Part shown: positions 6,417 to 6,639 of the stretch, in pieces
Layout of the letters: the number at the start of each line of letters is the position of its first letter
How positions within the stretch are numbered: the stretch's first letter is position 1
Source of the DNA: Pseudomonadota bacterium
Lineage (GTDB): Bacteria > Pseudomonadota > Alphaproteobacteria > Rhizobiales > Xanthobacteraceae
DNA: 6,639 nt
Assembly: GCA_023391175.1 (NCBI GenBank)
Contig: JAEWBL010000460.1
Coordinates: 1 to 6,639, forward strand
Direction of reading: 5' to 3'
Program-made: the position numbers and the translations under genes
Notes under the pieces: generated by a model
What the model saw: the letters and a program-made list of their open reading frames with translations, nothing else
Databases searched by the model: none
What the model was told of the DNA's origin: nothing

Positions 6417-6639
6417 TCAGGCCTTCTCCACCAGGCCGGCGCCTTCGCCCCGCCAGTGGCCCACCTGGGTCACGATCGCGCGGGAGATGCCGTCCGCCGC
6501 CTTTTCAAGCGGGTCGCTGGCGAGCGGCGGGAACAGGGTGCCCTTGGACACCGCCAGTGCCGCGAGGGCGAGGGCGGCGATGAACTGGGCTTCGAAGCCG
6601 TGGCCGATGCGGTGGGCCATTACCCCATCGTCTATCACG
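6417..6639 (-). CDS. Beta-ketoacyl-ACP synthase, FabF2XL type, C-terminal fragment
   Basis: Only the C-terminal end is present; the gene runs off the right edge. About 61 residues, from HGFEAQF to the stop at 6417-6419, can be trusted. GHGFEAQF aligns with the GHxxGAAG motif of ketosynthases and supplies the second catalytic His. It is followed by an Ala-rich helix, SKGTLFPP (like the PPTIN turn), and a closing VTQVGHWRGEGAGLVE that takes the place of the NSFGFGGTN end in FabF. That divergent GHWRGEG ending is what I recall from the second ketosynthase (fabF2XL) of rhizobial very-long-chain fatty acid loci. Its place upstream of the fabF1 gene on the same strand agrees with this. The bases 6603-6639 copy fabF1 in inverted orientation and should not be counted as this gene. 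The active-site Cys region lies outside the window, so activity cannot be judged. Product name rests partly on context. Confidence 0.7.
   Translation of the reverse strand, partial: VIDDGVMAHRIGHGFEAQFIAALALAALAVSKGTLFPPLASDPLEKAADGISRAIVTQVGHWRGEGAGLVEKA
6603..6639 (-). repeat. 37-bp inverted repeat, edge copy; likely fold-back chimera
   Basis: The last 37 bases are a perfect reverse complement of 5841-5877 and reach the very last base. Read on the plus strand they encode ADAVGHYPIVYH, a fragment of the neighbouring FabF1 in reversed orientation. Read in the frame of the truncated fabF2 gene they give IDDGVMAHRIG, the antisense of fabF1, which I would not expect in a ketosynthase. The simplest reading is an inverted chimera created by amplification or assembly, not native sequence. 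Confidence 0.75.

Overview
The window is high-GC, densely packed alphaproteobacterial DNA, most likely from the Hyphomicrobiales (rhizobia and relatives such as Xanthobacteraceae or Bradyrhizobium-type bacteria). The assignment rests on gene content: two adjacent beta-ketoacyl-ACP synthases, a ketoreductase, an MDR-family dehydrogenase and a lipid A acyltransferase. Together these match the acpXL/fabF2XL/fabF1XL/adhXL/lpxXL locus, which builds a very-long-chain hydroxy fatty acid (about C28) and attaches it to lipid A. I cannot name the genus from sequence alone. All supported genes lie on the minus strand, so the window reads biologically from right to left.

Layout in the direction of transcription: (1) 6639-6417, the C-terminal end of a beta-ketoacyl synthase (fabF2XL type), cut by the window edge. 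Its last 37 bases look chimeric. (2) 6416-6238, a 179-base gap with a terminator-like hairpin, a possible promoter, a GC-rich inverted repeat and the fabF1 ribosome binding site. (3) 6237-4954, fabF1XL-type ketosynthase; 4923-4171, FabG-type ketoreductase; 4148-3126, MDR dehydrogenase (adhXL type); 3103-2168, LpxXL-type acyltransferase. The gaps between these four are 22-30 bases, so they form one operon. (4) A 78-base gap with a candidate promoter, then purE (2089-1607) and purK (1610-492), which overlap by 4 bases and together convert AIR to CAIR in purine synthesis. (5) A strong intrinsic terminator at 394-438, then a small unrecognised gene (356-81). The first 80 bases hold only short GC-rich palindromes.

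How the genes work together: the two ketosynthases condense, FabG reduces the 3-keto group, a dehydratase (fabZ, expected outside the window with acpXL) removes water, and the MDR protein may reduce the enoyl group. LpxXL then moves the finished very-long acyl chain from its carrier protein to lipid A in the inner membrane. purEK is a separate housekeeping unit.

The most noteworthy points are the perfect 37-base inverted copy of internal fabF1 sequence at the very end of the window (probably an amplification or assembly fold-back), the MDR protein that lacks two of three catalytic-zinc ligands while keeping the structural-zinc cysteines, and the fabG gene inside the cluster. I found no mobile element, CRISPR array, tRNA or rRNA, and no clearly new biological system.
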